Assembly: GCF_037975245.1 (NCBI RefSeq)
Contig: NC_092569.1
Span: forward strand, 3,840,001-3,904,000
Source: Apostichopus japonicus
Taxonomy: Eukaryota; Echinodermata; Holothuroidea; Aspidochirotida; Stichopodidae
Length of the DNA stretch: 64,000 bases
Reading direction: 5' to 3'
The translations under genes and the position numbers were made by a program. Of the stretch, positions 12,110 to 23,910 are shown piece by piece. The notes below the pieces were generated by a model. It worked only from the letters and a program-made list of their open reading frames with translations, did no database searches and was not told the DNA's origin. Numbering within the stretch: position 1 is the stretch's first letter; the number at the start of each line of letters is the position of its first letter.

Positions 12110-13474
12110 ATGTCATCTGGACTAATGATGGAGAACTCAACCAATGGCAGTGACGTCATCACCCACCCAGATGACCCTTTCACAGTCAGCCCTGTCAAGG
12201 AGGTGATCATGGTAACCTACATGGCACTTTTCCCCGTCAGTCTGACCGGAAACTTCCTGGTAATCTACGTCATCGTGAAGAACAAAAAACTGAGGACGGT
12301 CACCAATTTCTTCCTCGGTAATTTAGCAGTCGCGGATTTATTAGTCGCCATTTTCTGTATTATCCCTAAAATGATGAATTTCGTGATGCCAAATTGGCCA
12401 CTCGGTTCCATCGCTTGTTCCCTGCATAACTACATCGTCACGGTCACGACAAAGGCGTCCATATTCACCTTAACGCTCATTTCATTTGAGCGGTATTTCG
12501 CTATCTTGCATCCATTCCGAGTGCGCCACCTATTAACTACCAACAAATTAGCGATCGCCACTGCCTCGTTATGGGCAATCAGCCTCTGGTTGAGCATACC
12601 GATTTACCTCTTCTACGGAACCGTCCATTACCAAGGTGACGAATTCTGCACCGTGCGTCATATCTTACCCCAAAAAGTGCGTATCTCTCATGACCTCATC
12701 ATGATGTTCCTCTGTTTCTTCTTACCGCTGTTGCTGATGATACTCTTCTATTCTAAGATCATAGGGAAGTTATGGTGCGGTCTGAATGTAATGAACCTAC
12801 AAGCGGGATTCGTGCCGACGCAACCGGCGAGTCGGGTACGATTTCAACCGCGGTTCTCGTTCCAAACCGAGATAACTTACAACGAATCCTCTCATAATCC
12901 GGTCAGCTTCGAGACCAGGAAGAAGGTAGTACCTGGCGACATATCAATGCGTGGCGCATCAAACGGTGACGTGGACGAAAACAGCAAGTATTTAAGATCC
13001 TCCTCTACGGAAAAGAGTAACGACATTGCGATGGCGAATTTAAGACACTCGGTGGACGCCAACGAAGACGGAGGCTCGATAGCTTCGGGATCGCCAGTAG
13101 CTAACTTCGAACGCCACAGGAAGAGTAATATGTACGAGCGGAACCAGACGCGTAGGAAAGTAGTTCGTATGTTGATTGCCGTGGTGGTAGCATTTACGAT
13201 CTGTATGACACCGATGCAACTGTTTGTGCTTTGGGACACCGTCAAAGGGTTTCCTTTAGATACCACACTCGGTCAGTTGTTTCTGCCGTTTGCTTACGCT
13301 ATGTACTTCCTCAATTCCTGTCTTAATCCCATCATCTATGCTATCTTATCGACGAACTTTAGGTCCAAGATGAGGGAGACCCTCCTCTGTAATATGACGC
13401 ACGCGCAAACTAGCGTTTATTCTCCAGAGCATACGAGAAAGAGAAGTATCTCGGAAAGTCCTACTTCAGTTTAG
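12110..13474 (+). CDS. Class A GPCR, neuropeptide-receptor type
   Basis: A 454-aa seven-helix receptor of the plasma membrane in one coding exon. The extracellular N-terminus has N-glycosylation sites (NST, NGS). Landmarks: GN in TM1 (47-48), NLAVADLL in TM2 with Asp76, Cys103 before TM3 paired with Cys180 in loop 2, ERY at 127-129 (the DRY position), TM5 about 194-218, a long third cytoplasmic loop of about 130 residues, the KVVRMLI start of TM6 near 350, and NPIIY at 406-410. The CWxP motif of TM6 reads CMTP, so the toggle Trp is absent. The frame is open upstream, but a splice acceptor (TTTCTTTACAG) ends at 12085, so I start at the ATG at 12110. The TM6 start recalls trissin/orexin-type receptors, but the ligand is unknown. 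Coding density and codon use differ sharply from the surrounding DNA. Confidence 0.93.
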   Translation: MSSGLMMENSTNGSDVITHPDDPFTVSPVKEVIMVTYMALFPVSLTGNFLVIYVIVKNKKLRTVTNFFLGNLAVADLLVAIFCIIPKMMNFVMPNWPLGSIACSLHNYIVTVTTKASIFTLTLISFERYFAILHPFRVRHLLTTNKLAIATASLWAISLWLSIPIYLFYGTVHYQGDEFCTVRHILPQKVRISHDLIMMFLCFFLPLLLMILFYSKIIGKLWCGLNVMNLQAGFVPTQPASRVRFQPRFSFQTEITYNESSHNPVSFETRKKVVPGDISMRGASNGDVDENSKYLRSSSTEKSNDIAMANLRHSVDANEDGGSIASGSPVANFERHRKSNMYERNQTRRKVVRMLIAVVVAFTICMTPMQLFVLWDTVKGFPLDTTLGQLFLPFAYAMYFLNSCLNPIIYAILSTNFRSKMRETLLCNMTHAQTSVYSPEHTRKRSISESPTSV

Positions 13475-13516
13475 AGATGAAAACTAAAATTGAAATATAA
13501 TGGCATCAAATATATC
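13475..13516 (+). other. Short 3' UTR segment of GPCR gene
   Basis: Between the TAG stop and the palindrome. No polyadenylation signal is obvious before the hairpin, so the 3' UTR may include it. Confidence 0.4.
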
Positions 13517-13658
13517 ATATATGTATATAGACGTTCTATCTATGTATAACTATCTATATATATATATATATATATCTATATCTATATATATCTATATATA
13601 TATATAGATATATATATATAGATAGTTATACATAGATAGAACGTCTATATACATATAT
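13517..13658. repeat. 142-bp near-perfect palindrome (hairpin)
   Basis: The left arm (from 13517) contains GACGTTCTATCTATGTATAA. The right arm (to 13658) contains its reverse complement, TTATACATAGATAGAACGTC. The arms, more than 45 bp each, meet in an imperfect TA/TC-rich centre near 13587. A transcript through it would fold into a long hairpin. It begins 43 bases after the GPCR stop codon. Confidence 0.9.
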
Positions 13659-13671
13659 TGTATATTTGATA

Positions 13672-13684
13672 TATATATATATTT

Positions 13685-13755
<71 letters not shown>
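13672..13755. repeat. (TA)n microsatellite
   Basis: Nearly uninterrupted TA dinucleotides beside the palindrome. Confidence 0.9.
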
Positions 13756-13758
<3 letters not shown>

Positions 13759-14023
13759 AGGTGGACACAATTGTCCTCTAACCAGGTATCATGCATGTAC
13801 AAAGCTCATAAAAGTCAAGTTACCAAAGCTGCACTGACGACAACTATGGAAAATGTTCACTTTTATATTACACCATTGTAATATATTAATCACTGTTATT
13901 ATGGTTTGTACAGTATAGAATCAGGTCGGTGATAATTCTAAATTTGACAATGAAACTAGATACTTGTTTAAGAAAAGTCACCACCCCCCCCAAAAAAAAA
14001 CAGGGAACGAAAGCCCTAAACAC

Positions 14024-14270
14024 CCGAACGACTGATCCGCTCTCAACCCCAGCCCCCTTGCATCGAGACTGTGACTGTGATCATCGTCAGGTGTGCATCG
14101 CTGTTCCCCTAGAAGGGAACAACCGAACGACTGATCCGCTCTCAACCCCAGTCCCCTTGCACCGAGACTGTGATCATCGTCAGGTGTATATCACGGTTCC
14201 CCTAGAAGGGAACAACCGAACGACTGATCCGCTCTCAACCCCAGTCCCCTTGCAACGAGACTGTGAATCA
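14024..14270 (+). repeat. ~95-bp minisatellite, three units
   Basis: Units start near 14027, 14125 and 14216 with CGAACGACTGATCCGCTCTC, followed by CTTGCAACGAGACTGTG, a GATCATCGTCAGGTG block and TTCCCCTAGAAGGGAACAAC. The last unit is cut short. CTAGAAGGGAACAAC contains a small inverted repeat (TTCCCCTAGAAGGGAA). The open frame through it merely reflects the repeat. A diverged single unit may be present near 4525. Confidence 0.85.
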
Positions 14271-16385
14271 CATGTGTTGTCATCGTTATATGATACTATA
14301 TATATGCGTGGATTGAAATTACATTATGCATGCAGGAAAATTCTCCTTTAGAATGATAGTCCAGAGTAAAGCTTTACATTTGACTGATGGAAGAAGAACG
14401 ACATACACTTACTATCATGGGGAAAGTTGTATGCAATTTCCTAGGTTGCGTATTATAGATAGGCTAATGTTACTTGAAATTGTGACAGTTTGTTGGCAAT
14501 CAGTCAACTTGAAGCAAAAATGTATGATATAGTCATAGTTGCACACACTGGTAGCAAAATATTATGTTATTCTTTATTTATTCGCTTTATTGCTTTGACC
14601 TAGTATGAGACAGAGCTCCAATTTGATTTGAAGGGGGGGGGGGCGGGGGATTGGAGTTATCACTACCACAGTTACTGCAGTGTATTCATTTGTCCCAATT
14701 TTGAAGAGAATTGGATGAATATATTTGAAGAATCAGATTCAAGCAAATTTGCAAGTGTACACCTATCAAGCTTTGACATCATACATGTTTGCTTGAAGTT
14801 CACAATTGATACAAAAACATATCAACTTCAAACCTTGTTATCTCGAAAACGATACATAGGAAATCTCACGGTAAAAATGATTTCGGCAGGATGCTGAGAA
14901 TATGTTCGTTTTTATTAGTCAAAAATGAAGTTCTCCTCTGGACTAGTCGTTTTTAGGACTGCAGAGCACTTAAATGAAGGGACAATCTTCTAGTCTGAGG
15001 TTAGATATTCACGTTAAAGGAGTCATCTATTCCGAGGGCAGTAACCTTGGTCTCAACAACGACTAAGAAAAATAAAGTCTGCACGATTTAGGTTAACACC
15101 GGATGCGACATACATCAGTCAAGAAAAATTACTATATCATCTGTTTAACAAAGAGCTGTCCATTTCAACAACCGATAGGTATAGGGAAATAATAAAACCA
15201 GAACAAAATGAATATGAATATCTATATTAATGACTTTTGAATACGTATCACTCAGTCTGTATCTTAAAATATTTTTTATGAATGTTCCCGGCCGTATTCT
15301 CCGGGCTCTGCCTTTCAAAATGTCATAAACGGGAAATTACATGTGTATGAATTTCGGTAATCTTGTCCTTTAAACGTTTTTTGGGGGGTCCTTGAAACCT
15401 TAAACGTTGAAAACCATCGTTCGCCTGGGACATCAGCCAGATTACATAACAACAACAAAAAGTTTTCAAAGATGAACATTGGATTAAATAAAATGGTATG
15501 TCCTTGACAAAAATCCCATGGGTTTGTCACGTCCATTTGGGGTTGGTGGTGATGGGGGGAAGGGGGATTCAAGGCCGTTCCTCATTAAATTCAGCAAATG
15601 AAGAGATATGAAACTGGGATTTCGTTGAGCGTGTATTCATGCCCGTGCCATGTTTTGTGTGAACGAGGTCACTATGAATGTTTTCAATGATCATATTTCG
15701 AATAACAAATCTCATTATTTCAGGAAAATATAATTGTATCACTAAATGTTATATTAAGCCTATGAATTGCAAATTTCATCCAATGTTTAAAAGCCATACT
15801 CTTGCCTGGTTTGCGGTGTGAAGGGATATTTAATGTTACCTCGATTTCAGTGTCTCGTATATCATTTAAAGGTGGTCACTCGTTCGTTGTACAGTTGTAT
15901 GGCACCAGCTAGACTGTGTAACTTATATCCTATTTTTGTGACACACTTGTGTATGCTGTGACGGAAGTATCACACGCGTGGGCGATACGTTTGCACTGCA
16001 GAGCGTGTTGGACCACCATCGCAGTGTAGCTTTAGCACCCCTATAACCACCCTCAACCCACCTCACCATTAAGATATAAATTCGTTAATACATCTCGGAA
16101 CGGATTCCAAATTTACAGGATCCTTGGTGAACAAAATTTAACGATAATGATGAAATAGACTATAAAATGTCAAATGTCAAATCTAGCTGTTTCATGATTG
16201 CACATATACTATCGTATATACTTCGGGTTCATGTCATTAGTCTATGCAAGCACAATTCTGTAATTAGAATGAATCACATAAATTTGTACAGAATCAGTGA
16301 CGCGAATAACCGGAAGTATATGTTATTCATTCTCGGATATTGCTTGATTCCAAACTGCGACGCCACATCCAACTTCATATTCGGC
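14271..16385. other. No gene seen
   Basis: Unique intergenic sequence apart from a G-run at 14633-14648. Frames up to about 90 codons occur but lack recognisable motifs, and no exon chain can be built. Confidence 0.5.
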
Positions 16386-16560
16386 GTCACAAATGACGTC
16401 AGATCTGAAGTCACGTCTATGTAACATATGACGCCGCAGCTGTGTCACATATGACGTCACAGTTGTGTCACATATGACGTCACAGTTGTGTCACATATGA
16501 CGTCACAGTTGTGTCACATATGACGTCACATCTGTTGTATCATATCTGACGTCGAATTGC
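16386..16560 (+). promoter_or_regulatory. Tandem array of CRE-like TGACGTCA palindromes
   Basis: A 23-bp unit (CACATATGACGTCACAGTTGTGT in rotation) repeats four times, placing TGACGTCA at 16452, 16475, 16498 and 16521. A separate copy sits at 16394 and a partial one near 16546. TGACGTCA is the consensus cAMP-response element bound by CREB/ATF bZIP dimers. The perfect spacing shows recent tandem amplification. Whether it regulates anything is unknown; no gene is recognised within 2 kb. Confidence 0.6.
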
Positions 16561-18519
16561 GAATGAATTTAGGGACTCGTACCTCTACTTGACAAAATGA
16601 AAGAGATTTGGTATATATATATACACATATATATATATATAAATATGAACACATTATCTGTGTTTCTTGTTAGCCTCAACTACGCATGTGCGGTTTGTTA
16701 CACACAAAAAAATCGAGAAAAACAAATTGTTCTACCGTCTTATGTCACTTCTTTGAGAATTAGAGTATAGGTTTCAAGTTAATTGCATAATCTTTCATCT
16801 TGGTATAGTCGTAGTTCATACTGTACTCATTGGTAAATTAGCCGCCGGCCAATATAGGTCTATACTCGAACTCATGTTAACCTAATTGTCATACGAAAAA
16901 TTTGTTGTTTTTTTTCTCCTTTCTGTAGAAATATGTCGACAAAAAAAAGTCATACCTTTGAGGTATCTCTTGTTTTTTATAAAAACTATGTAAATACAAA
17001 GAGAAAACCGTCTCTCAATTGTATATTCATTTGTCTATTAATATTCGGTCTTGGTTTTGTAATGCAGCGTTTTAACTCCATAAACCCGTAGGCGTGAAAA
17101 ATGGGGGCAAGGAAAACAGTGATAGCCCTACGGCTTTGTCTAAGATGTCTATACATCAGGTATTCTTCGGCAGAATGTATTTGGTACACAGTTTCCCCCT
17201 TCCCCCAACAACTGATCTGGGCCCCTAAATATCATTGCACTATAGGGATATGGGGCCTTTCATTTCCTTCCGACTTGATTAATCAGTTTGCCATCAGCAG
17301 AATTGGTCATTTTCTGATGACAATTTCATTTCAGAAGCAATTTGACGGTATATATAGCAGACCGAGTTATTATTTTCCAGGATTTGTCAAAAATTCTTTC
17401 CGGTCATTTTTTAATATGTTAGTAGTTTTTCATTGCCCTATTTGAGCTCCATGAGTATAAGGTTCTATCAATTCACAATTCTTTATGCTATTTATTCAAA
17501 GTCCATGTTATCCCTCTCCTCCTCAAACACACACACCCACACAAACACGCATACATCTCACTGACTTTGACTTTGACTTTTCATGTAGAGGGAAAAGAGG
17601 GCGTGTGGTAACGCAATGACGTAGCGAACAAGATGGAGGGCTGGGCCGGGCCGGGGGGGGGGGTGGGATTCACAAACCCCGCCTAAATATATTCAAGGTG
17701 GAACTCATATTTAAAAAACAGCTACCAGTCGCAAGCCTTTATATAATGCATTTTTAAATATTTTGGCTTAAAAAAAATGCATAAAGAGCAGAAATACAAA
17801 GACCTTTGCTAGACCAATGAGTGAGTCTGACAAATTGCACAATTGACTTTCATAATCATTGGATAATGATATTTTTTATTTCATCAGGAGGCTGGTGGCC
17901 CTTCCGTAAGCCTGCAGTCTTTTGCGTCAATAGCTTTACATGTACTTCACCAAATTTCTATAACAGGTATATAAGAGGCATTCGTGAATCTATTATCGAT
18001 TATATAACGTTCAAAATGGGCGAAGAGGTTTAAAATCTGGAGTTTGGCTCAGTTGTATAAATCTATATTTTGAGATATGATATGACCGGGGAAATATTAG
18101 TCATATATTACTTAACTCGAAGTGCGAACTGTTCTGCTTCTGTCTTCAGCAGAGTTTTATAGCCTTGAAATCGGAGAGATTATTGCTCATGGTAATGGCT
18201 AATTGTACGTTATTATCTAACTCTGGTGATTTGCAGGGTTTTTTTTTTCGTTTTTACAGCTGTCTCCTCGATATAACTTCCACTCAGCTGTCTCGTTGAC
18301 CTTGTGAGTACATATATTCTTAATGAGACACAGATGGCTGATACTAGTTATAGTTCAAAATCAAAGACACATATTTATACCTATGCTGTGATCTAAATAT
18401 TTAAAGATGATAGTTTCCTCATGCCACTCGAGTCACGCACTCACGCAATAATGGACTAAAAAAGGAGCTAATGGAAATAACTGCCAGAAAACTGTCACAT
18501 GTTACTTAAGCTATGAGAA
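16561..18519. other. No gene seen
   Basis: AT-rich with a short TA tract (16610-16641), a G-run at 17653-17664 and CA-rich DNA near 17525. No domain-bearing frame. Confidence 0.5.
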
Positions 18520-19400
18520 GCAATAATAAATGACTAACACTACCAGGCAACGGTGAAGCATGGCTAATACAACCATGTGACCATAACACATCGTTAGCAC
18601 TATACCATGATGTTGAAACATGTGGCTGACGCAACATTACCAGAAAACAACACGGTAAAACATTGTGAGCACTACCATGATACAGTAACATAAGACGTAC
18701 ACTATCAGGATACAGTGACACGTGACTGGCACTACCAGGGTATAGTGACACGTATCTAAAACTGTCAGGATACAGTACTTCACGTGACTGACACTACCTA
18801 GTGTACAGTAACATATGTATAATACTAGCAGGAAACAGTAACATGTGACTGACACTACCAGGATAAAGTAATACATGTCTAATTAATAGCAAGAAGCAGT
18901 AACACGTGGCTGACACTACCAGGATACTGTAGGACGTGTCTAATACTAGCAGGAGACAGTAACACGTGATTGACACTACCAGGATATAGTAACACGTATC
19001 TAACACTGTCAGGATATAGTAACACGTGGCTGACACTACCAGGATACTGTAACACGTGTCTAATACTAGCAGGAAACAGTAACACGTGATTGACACTACC
19101 AGGATATAGTAACACGTATACAGTCAGGATACAGTAACACGTGATTGACACTACCAGGATATAGTAACACGTATCTAACACTGTCAGGATACAGTAACAG
19201 GTGACTGACACTACCATGATACAGTAAAACGTGTCTAACACCAGCAGGAAACGGTAACACGTATACCTTTAACACTACAAGGAAACAGTTATGCATGACC
19301 AACTTACTCCACCAGGAAGAAGTAACACACAGCTCACACTACCATGATGACGTAACACGCTGCTAACGCTACCAGGGCACAGTCACGTATACATGATGAC
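18520..19400 (+). repeat. ~30-bp minisatellite arranged in ~60-bp dimers, E-box-rich
   Basis: About thirty imperfect units of a ~30-bp motif such as GTAACACGTGACTGACACTA and CCAGGATACAGTAACACGTG. Two unit types alternate (GTGACTGACACTACC and GTGTCTAACACTGTC), giving a dimeric period near 60. Many units carry CACGTG. The minus-strand frames (LYPGSVSHVLLYPDSVR) are the array read as protein and are not genes. Confidence 0.9.
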
Positions 19401-20908
19401 ACCGTTTACTCCTATTAACAAGTAAAGCACCGCTCACATTAACAGGGCACCATATCACATTTCTAAAACTATTTACAAGCAGGTGACAGTTCATCTCTTT
19501 TTTTCATGATAATTCTATGTTCATTTAATAAGTGTTGTATGAACATCGTTCTAATCCACACTCAATAACTAACAAGCAGTCAAACCACAAAGACATCATT
19601 AAAACCACTGTAGGTGCATACTATGACCGGTCAAGTACTAATAGTATAGGTAAAGACAGTAAAATTGCTTAGAAGCTGTGGGAGATATTAGTTCTATACT
19701 TGCTGTTGATAACGCTGTAGGAAACACTCACACAGCAAAGTGTTTTATAGAAAGTATAAATAGGCATTTGGCCACAAAACCCGATTCAATTTGTAATTCC
19801 AATTTATATTTGGTCGTTTAGGTTTATTTATTTTTTGTTAAAATGCGAAGATTTTATCTTTAATTTCCTGTCATTAGTATATACAATACCAGGCTAACGG
19901 AGAGAGCAGTTCGATGCGTAAAGGGTTTATACGAATATGAACTAAAATGTGAGAATCTCATTGTAACGTATATTACTTTGCCTTATAAGGGTGTCAGAGT
20001 TGACCAAACTTACACAGATTATTACTGACAACAAAACAACAATTGATCAATATTTTGCTTTCCCTGTAGATTCTGTTCAATATTGGAAATGATAACTTCC
20101 AATTCATCCTCAAGAAATTGTCGCCTAGTCACTTTTTTCTTGTCACTTAAAAAAAAAAAACATTTGCGGGAAAAAAAGCGGGAATCAGAGATTTTTATAT
20201 ACTACATTGTACGTATGAAATCAATAGAGTATAGTATGTCCATGGAGATGATAACTCCATGGAACATCTACTAAGAAAACTATAGGAGTCGCTGATTTAA
20301 GGCAGATATACGATACACTAAGGAGCTGACGTCATCATATATATTTTTTCTCTGCAGGAGCTTCGCAGACAATTTTTGGGAAAGTTCATGTCTTGGAAAC
20401 TGGAATAAATGTAGAGACATGTAGTCAACTATTATTTTTCGTTTGACCATGCAGTGACGTGCACAGGATTTCAAAGGTTAGGGTCGGGGGGGGGGGAGAT
20501 TTTCAATTTTCCTCGAGTGATTTAGATATATAGCGGCATCAATCTTTATGGACGGAGTGTATAGGTTGATCAAATATGTTACTAAATTAGGAGTGTGGCT
20601 GTGGGGTTGCAGAATGCTACGGCCACGTAAGGGGGTGGTAGACTGCAGGCTTGGGAGTTACAACCCCTCCCCCCCCCCCCTTGACACATTGAGGCATATT
20701 TAGACTTACAAATAAGGTGTATAAAATGGTCTAAACACAAGGTGGCGTTAATGCTTTTTATTTATTTTTACCATAATCACCCGACTGATGGTTTTTTTCC
20801 CCTCGACTGACGATGACGGTGGTGATTATCATCCCACCCACCCTCCCCCCTCCCCCGGGCCCTCCTAACTCCTTCGTACGCAACTACGTTGGAATAGTAC
20901 GAGCTGCT
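19401..20908. other. No gene seen
   Basis: Intergenic, with C-runs (20667-20681, 20845-20860) and a G-run at 20487. No supported exon. Confidence 0.5.
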
Positions 20909-21265
20909 TAGTCAAATTTTACGTATAAAATGATCCTTTAACCCTAACCACAGATCCTATGGGTTTAAAGTCAATAAAACAGGAGAGCGGTTAAAAAAAG
21001 ATATTTTTTAGTGTTACCGTACTTAGATGGAACTATCCATTAGAAGTAATTAGCCATAATACTTTCAAACGTTGCTTTTTTTTTAATCTTTAATTCTAAT
21101 GCAGTAATATTACCTCGCGTGGCGTCTCACGCAATGAAGGCCTGGATAGGCCTGTGATTATAGTCTGCAAGCAGGTGTTTAAACATTCTGTCTTCCCTAC
21201 CTTAATTTCGAGGGAACTCTAGCATTCGAAATTTCAGATATACGGATGCTTAACTTATCTCTTTA

Positions 21266-21347
<82 letters not shown>
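20909..21347 (+). repeat. Dispersed repeat family R1, copy 2, ending in (TA)n
   Basis: Matches 6188-6510 in the same orientation, starting AGTCAAATTTTA and including the block around GCGTGGCGTCTCACGCAATG. It carries an extra segment of about 40 bases near 21195-21240 before CGGATGCTTAACTTATCTC, and then runs into (TA)n. Confidence 0.75.
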
Positions 21348-21351
<4 letters not shown>

Positions 21352-21366
21352 CTGGACATACAATCA

Positions 21367-21427
21367 GCGTCCATAGCATAGTGGTTACGGTGTCCGCGTA
21401 CAGAGCGGGAGGCCCGGGTTCGAAATA

Positions 21428-21428
<1 letters not shown>
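21367..21428 (+). mobile_element. tRNA-like SINE head fragment
   Basis: ATAGCATAGTGGTTACGG resembles a pol III A-box arm, and GGCCCGGGTTCGAAA contains a B-box (GGTTCGA) at the right distance. The 3' acceptor half is replaced by a (TA)n run, so this is not a functional tRNA gene. It is best read as a SINE head truncated by or fused to the microsatellite. Confidence 0.6.
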
Positions 21429-23039
<1,611 letters not shown>

Positions 23040-23262
23040 ATGTATTTTAGATCCTCCTGCAAGCAGGAACTCGCGAAGAAGCCTTATTGGCTTATCAAAG
23101 CTGCAAGCTGACCGAAGTCAGTCTCTTAGATTCATATTTAACGTCCATGATTATGAATTGTCAATTGTCAACAACTCTGTAACTGGACGACATACATTAA
23201 TCTTGGAGTGACTCGAACTCGGGACCTTATGATTGAAAGGCACCGGCGTTAGTTGAAACTTG
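23040..23262 (-). mobile_element. tRNA-derived SINE, interrupted by a MITE
   Basis: Read on the minus strand, 23250 to 23200 gives GGTCCCGAGTTCGAGTCACT, a tRNA TψC-arm/B-box, followed by a body that includes GACTTCGGTCAGCTTGCAGC and a small inverted repeat around AAGCCTTATTGGCTT. The A-box side should lie to the right, where the hAT-like MITE has inserted; sequence after 23910 (GGCACCGGCAAAAGGCAC) continues it. Confidence 0.55.
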
Positions 23263-23270
23263 AAAGGCAC

Positions 23271-23902
23271 CAAGGGCGGCGGAACCGGGGGGCACAGGGG
23301 GCACGTGCCCCCCCCCCCCCACTTTTCCTCAGGTTAAAAATGTGCCCTTTTTCTACATAAAAATTGAGGTGTCTCAAGTTAGCAAGAGGCCAGGGAACCA
23401 GAATGAACACTCGGGAAGGACCGTTTCCGGCCATCTGAGGGGTTTGTAAAGCCAAAAAATTTCTTGTACGCTCCGCGCCAACCGGTGGTGGCGCTCCGCT
23501 CAGATAGTCGTGCATACAACTTTGCAAATCCTGGCTACGCCCCTGACTTTTAATGAATTTCTGTGGGTCAAACTCAAATCTATATCGAATGGGAAAAATT
23601 TGTTAAGATATTAACAAGAAATAAACTCTAATTCGGAAGATTCCTACATTAGCAACTAGCATGATTTCACCTCATTTTGTCTCAAAAGCAAACTTGTTCC
23701 TTGTTTCCCAATTGCACATTGGATATTGCAGTGCTATTATGCATATTTTCCTTGAGGGGGGAGGGGGCGTTGATGGAGTGATGTGTATACGCAAATAAGA
23801 TAATACAATAAGAGTTATAAAGGGTACTAAATATAAGACTGCATCATTCCAATCGAATTTGTGCAAAGTGCCCTTTGATTAAAAGTGCTTCCGCCGCCCT
23901 TG
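23271..23902. mobile_element. hAT-like MITE with 8-bp target duplication, composite
   Basis: A 632-bp non-coding element flanked by perfect 8-bp AAAGGCAC (23263-23270 and 23903-23910). The termini are a perfect 14-bp inverted repeat, CAAGGGCGGCGGAA. 8-bp duplications and a CA start fit the hAT superfamily. At 23531-23546 a second hAT-like end appears (CTGGCTACGCCCCTG, reverse of CAGGGGCGTAGCCAG). Right after it, ACTTTTAAT matches the subterminal bases of the outer right end. A second MITE therefore appears lodged in the outer left terminus. Confidence 0.85.
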
Positions 23903-23910
23903 AAAGGCAC

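Noticed and set aside
12892-13266. 124-codon minus-strand frame under the GPCR
   Set aside because: Antisense shadow of the receptor; no motif.
18506-19302. Several overlapping minus-strand frames (SVSHVLLYPDSVR)
   Set aside because: They reflect a ~30-bp minisatellite in three frames.
21367-21428. Functional tRNA gene
   Set aside because: No 3' acceptor strand or T-arm closure; the sequence dissolves into (TA)n after the B-box.
23249-23527. 92-codon minus-strand frame with proline-rich segments
   Set aside because: It lies entirely inside a hAT-like MITE and is non-coding.
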